From the NCBI GenBank assembly GCA_035041965.1, contig JAPYMA010000753.1:1-64000 (forward strand): a stretch of 64,000 nt of DNA, in the 5' to 3' direction. Of this stretch, positions 60,452 to 64,000 are shown one piece after another. This DNA is from Anisakis pegreffii (taxonomy: Eukaryota; Nematoda; Chromadorea; Rhabditida; Anisakidae). The position numbers and the translations under genes are program-made. The notes beneath the pieces were generated by a model. It was not told the origin of the DNA. It made no database searches and saw only the letters and a program-made list of their open reading frames with translations. Each line of letters starts with the position of its first letter. The stretch's first letter is position 1.

Positions 60452-62861
60452 TGCATGCATTCATAGTTGATTTGATTTGTTCTAAATTGTGGTGACGTAT
60501 TTTGGGTGTGTTTAATACTATTATTATTACATTGTACCTCAAACATCTGCTGGCGTTTTCATTAAATCTCAGCTTTTTTATTTGTTTTGTTTCAGTTTTG
60601 TTATATTTTGAAATGTATTTTTATTTTAAATTTTACTGTACGTTTTTTATTTTAATATGTTGCCTGAAAGTTTTTTATGCCTCATCTACCTAAAAGTATA
60701 TATGTATGTGTGTATTTGTATGTGTTGGTATATTAGAACGAGACAAAAGGTTTATGGTAAGTAAGGGATTGAGTGTTGTTCTATTCATTTCAACCTATTT
60801 GGAGCAGGTATCAACTTGACTGGTACTGTTCGGTAGAGTTTATGGATAGGTAATGCTTGACGGGGCGCAAGTATTCGGAAATAACTAAAAGTGAGCAATA
60901 TGTTTAACACGATCAGGCTACTTTCCAAAGTGAGTAATGATGAGGCTCCTCTCTGACCACATTAAGAGGCGTTATGTGAGAAAAGTTTACGAATAACGGT
61001 TGTTTCTGAAAATGAACTTTTTCGATTCGTGGTCCATGTGAAATTACGGGTGAGCCGATAGTAGTTGAGTGTGTGTGTGTGTGTGTCATGTGGTTGGTTA
61101 CGTTAATGTGTGCACATGAATGCTTCAATGTTCGATGAATATCTCACCCATCGTCAGCAGATTCATTGATGATTTACTCTTATTTCTGATCTTTTCGTTG
61201 AGTTCATTTTTCGTCAATTCGTTCATCTCAGAAAATTCTCATTCTTTTTTCATCATCTCTCGTTTCAATTCAAAAACAAAGTGTAATATTTGTGTGTTAC
61301 TTGTTCATTTCACGTTATTTTTGTTCTATCATAAATGAATGCGATGAATTTCAATCATTATCGTCATTACTAATATTACTGTTGTTGTTTGTTTGTTGTT
61401 GTTTTTGTTGCTATTGTTATGATCGCATGCGTTGTTCATGTTCATTGTTATCACGACTAATTGTTATCACACTCTTATCAGCAGCATCAATCGATGATTA
61501 TCACCGTATTATTGTATTAACGGTTGAAGTCGTCATCTATTGAAATTACTAAAAAATATACCATATTTGCACGCGGTGATCGCTCTCGTTCTCTCTGTAC
61601 CTCATTCATTTACACCCAACTCGGTTTTTAATAGTATCATATTTGTTGGTGTATTATATTATTTAAATGTTTTTTCAGTTGATCGATTTGACTGTACGCG
61701 TAACATTTCGGCATTCCGTTCGAATTTTCTTTATGTGACATTGGCACATGTCATTGTTTCTCGAATATTTGTCCAGTTCTACTTTGATTATCTGGAGCTG
61801 CTCCACTTTTCAATCGTTTCATCCATCTAAAATCGTTTACTCAAATCTGATCAGGTCTGACAAGTTAGTTGTTCGTCCATGAAGAAATTAAGCTTCTCAT
61901 ATGGTTCTTGATTAGATGCTGCATCTATTCAGAAATGCGGAAATTGAGATTGACTTGTTCTTCTCGAAGGCGATGAGAAATTACATCGTGAAATTGCCAT
62001 TTATGTTGGTTGTATTCAACTTTGTTGTTGTGTCAGAATGTTACTCGTATGCCGTTATCGAATCAATTTGTAAATATACAATGCACAATTTGAAAATCAA
62101 GAAGTGTACAATTCACAAATAAATACCATTATTCCTGAATGTGTTTTTGCGTGCTGCAGTAATTACGCTGCAATATCAAACCGTTTTGATTTGTCGATTC
62201 AGTAATACACTACTGAATCAGCATTGGCCAATCTAAATGGTTGTTAGTCCAACTGTTCATTACTTCATAATTCAAAATGGGTCAACATTTTTGCTATGCT
62301 GCTATGCGATATTACTCTCGAACCCGTAGAAGGATTTTGTGCAAGTTGAGACATGAAGACGATGGTGTTTTCGGGTATTTTCATCAGTGATCTGCCTACC
62401 TTCCTCTCGGGATTTATTGAACAACTAGCCATCTTCATTTGCCTGAATTAAACTGATTCAGGCATATGAGTATAATGCTTCTAGCCCTTCAGTTGCTTCA
62501 CATTGACCCATTGTTCGATAGAAAGCGTTCTCATTCACATATGAGGTTAGAGTTCACAATGAGGCGTTCGAATTTTGATAACTAGGTGAAATTCAGACTC
62601 ATAACACGTGTGAAATTATGATAACGGTGATGATGTGAAGTGTCATTTATTCTTTCTTATTCGATTGGTAAAAATCAATCGAATGTTGTGTTGCTAATTG
62701 CAAATGTCATTATTTTCATATATCATTTATTAACCATCTGAAGTATAATATTCACGTACACATATTTGTATAATGAACTTAATTAAAGCATTTCTATGAA
62801 TCCACTAACTAAATGGTACAATGAACAATTACGGTAGTGCCGATGCGTTGATCTGTTCCAT

Positions 62862-63085
62862 TCAACAAATATCAATCAATGTCTTCAGCGTTGCAAAACC
62901 ATTATTATTTGTGTCGTTTAGTTTCAATCCAAAAGTTGGCCGGATAGTACGCTTCACCTTCCAATACCCACGGCGGAACCTGACGCACCTGAAATCATCA
63001 TCGCACTCGGATGAGTCCCAGTATAAGCTGAATGCATCCAGGTAAAGCTGTATTGTTAAACGTCCCTCATCTCCGAAATAACCAT
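62862..63085 (-). CDS. Candidate exon of unrecognised minus-strand gene
   Basis: Read on the minus strand, a TTACAG acceptor (exon start 63085) leads into GYFGDEGRLTIQLYLDAFSL then YWDSSECDDDF. It either ends at GTGCGT (exon 62999-63085) or continues as RCVRFRRGYWKVKRTIRPTF to a stop at 62862. The residue mix looks like a folded, conserved protein rather than random sequence, but I recognise no family. Upstream on the same strand, a piece at about 63170-63280 reads RYFVDRIVDPQYKVCRAVL in one frame and ATSLIGLWTRSIR in another. It may be part of the same gene, but I could not join them with matching phases. Confidence 0.35.
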
Positions 63086-63383
63086 CTGTAATTGGCACTT
63101 ACAATGCGCAAATCTGGAAAAAAATTGTGCTGTTTACAATGAGAGAATGAATTTTTGAGAATATTCCCTTTTTATCAGAACAGCCCGGCACACCTTATAC
63201 TGCGGGTCCACAATCCGATCAACGAAGTAGCGCCTGATCACGAAAAAAATTCTCATCCGATACCATGCATTGTTTTGGTCTCACTTGCGTGTTAATTAAT
63301 CTTCGCCTCAAGCGTTTCGAAATAATATTGGTTCGAAATCAAATCTTAACGTTAGATGAGATAATCTGACAATCGTTACTAAC

Positions 63384-63437
63384 CTTTTGAGTTCCCATTG
63401 GTCCCCATTCTTTAGAGTTTCCCTCTTGTGAATTCCT
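63384..63437 (-). CDS. Short minus-strand exon of the repeat-protein gene
   Basis: A 54-base minus-strand exon lies between a clear TTTTCAG acceptor and a GTTAGT donor. In phase 0, matching the end of the repeat exon (63727), it reads RNSQEGNSKEWGPMGTQK. The following exon could not be assigned. Confidence 0.5.
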
Positions 63438-63726
63438 CTGAAAACGAAAACCCATTTTATATTAGTAATTCTTATATCACATGATAATAGCGAAAAATTT
63501 TTGGAATCTAAACAAGACAGGTGAAAGTAAGAAATCATATGGAACGAGTGTGACATATCGGAAACAGTAATCAAAATTATCCAGTTTCATTTGTAGTTGA
63601 TGCAATTGAAACACTTTGAAGCATTTCACTATTACTACCAGAATTGAAGCGTGAAGCAGACTGATGATACACGCACAAAATATAATACGGATTAACTGAA
63701 TTAGTACAGAAAATCGCTTGGCAAAC

Positions 63727-64000
63727 CTCGCTGTTCGTCGTTTGCTTTTGTTTGGTTACGGAGAACGCTTTTGTTGCTGGTTCACTTTTTGGTTTTCGAC
63801 TTGATTGGAGTTCATCATTTGTCGGACTTCGTGCCGTTCTCACATCTTTTTCAGCTCTCAGTTCTTGTTCCGTTGGCTTCTGGGCTGTTCGGACATCCCT
63901 TTCAGCTTTCAACTCTGCCTCCGTTGGCTTTTGGGCTGTTCGGACATCCCTTTCAGCTTTCAACTCTGCCTCCGTTGGCTTCTGGGCTGTTCGGACATCC
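63727..64000 (-). CDS. Partial gene with 17-residue tandem protein repeats
   Basis: On the minus strand the frame enters from beyond the window and reads repeats of the form ELKAERDVRTAQKPTEA. Two units are nearly perfect, one is diverged (ELRAEKDVRTARSPTND), and a decayed end follows (ELQSSRKP). A charged tail reads SEPATKAFSVTKQKQTTNSE before a GTTTGC donor. The DNA period is 51 bases, with marks at about 63872, 63923 and 63974. The high charge and Ala content suggest an extended helical repeat. The family is not recognised, and the N-terminus is outside the window. Confidence 0.6.

Larger units (their letters stand above)
56885..62861. other. Gene-poor downstream region
   Basis: This holds the receptor 3' flank and then AT-rich sequence without supportable genes. 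Open frames near 57936-58235 and 61292-61830 give hydrophobic, low-complexity peptides without splice context. A 30-base tandem repeat lies at 60377-60451, and a short GT run at about 61070-61086. Confidence 0.45.

Overview
The window is AT-rich eukaryotic DNA with small exons, large introns and many splice acceptors of the TTTTCAG/ATTTCAG type. Together with stretched AAT/ATT tracts and low gene density, this points to a nematode, perhaps one with an expanded, intron-rich genome. The species cannot be fixed from the sequence, and no bacterial, viral or CRISPR features are seen.

Layout. Bases 500-4300 hold a tandem array of a ~495-bp unit (eight copies). About 4.3-35.7 kb holds no gene I can support. 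It carries microsatellites, fold-back hairpins (16.75, 18.5, 20.7 and 25.2 kb), a diverged repeat pair at 11.6/12.2 kb, and one copy of a dispersed repeat at 13.9 kb. Two coding-looking exons (35.75-36.20 and 38.38-38.54 kb) may belong to a Ser/Gln-rich gene ending just before the main gene.

The main gene runs on the + strand from 39,099 to 56,884. I could assemble about 28 exons by phase-matched splice sites. It encodes a type I membrane receptor of roughly 1,600-1,650 residues: signal peptide, Asn-rich spacer, four Ig domains, about five fibronectin type III (FN3) domains, one transmembrane helix and a ~500-residue Asn/Ser/Gln-rich cytoplasmic tail. This order matches the DCC/neogenin/protogenin (IGDCC) superfamily. 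Two places in the FN3 region (47.5 kb and 50.8 kb) do not read cleanly. Its introns carry two copies of the dispersed repeat (41.7 and 55.6 kb) and a small inverted-repeat element (49.3 kb).

After ~57 kb there is another gene-poor stretch. The right edge (62.86-64.0 kb, - strand) holds exons of a partial gene with a 17-residue tandem protein repeat running off the window.

How the parts relate: only the receptor gene can be read as a functional unit. The rest is repeats, possible non-coding hairpins and fragments. No novel multi-gene system is evident. The most curious items are the long near-perfect hairpins, the dispersed repeat family with a conserved core, and the satellite array with a strictly conserved core.
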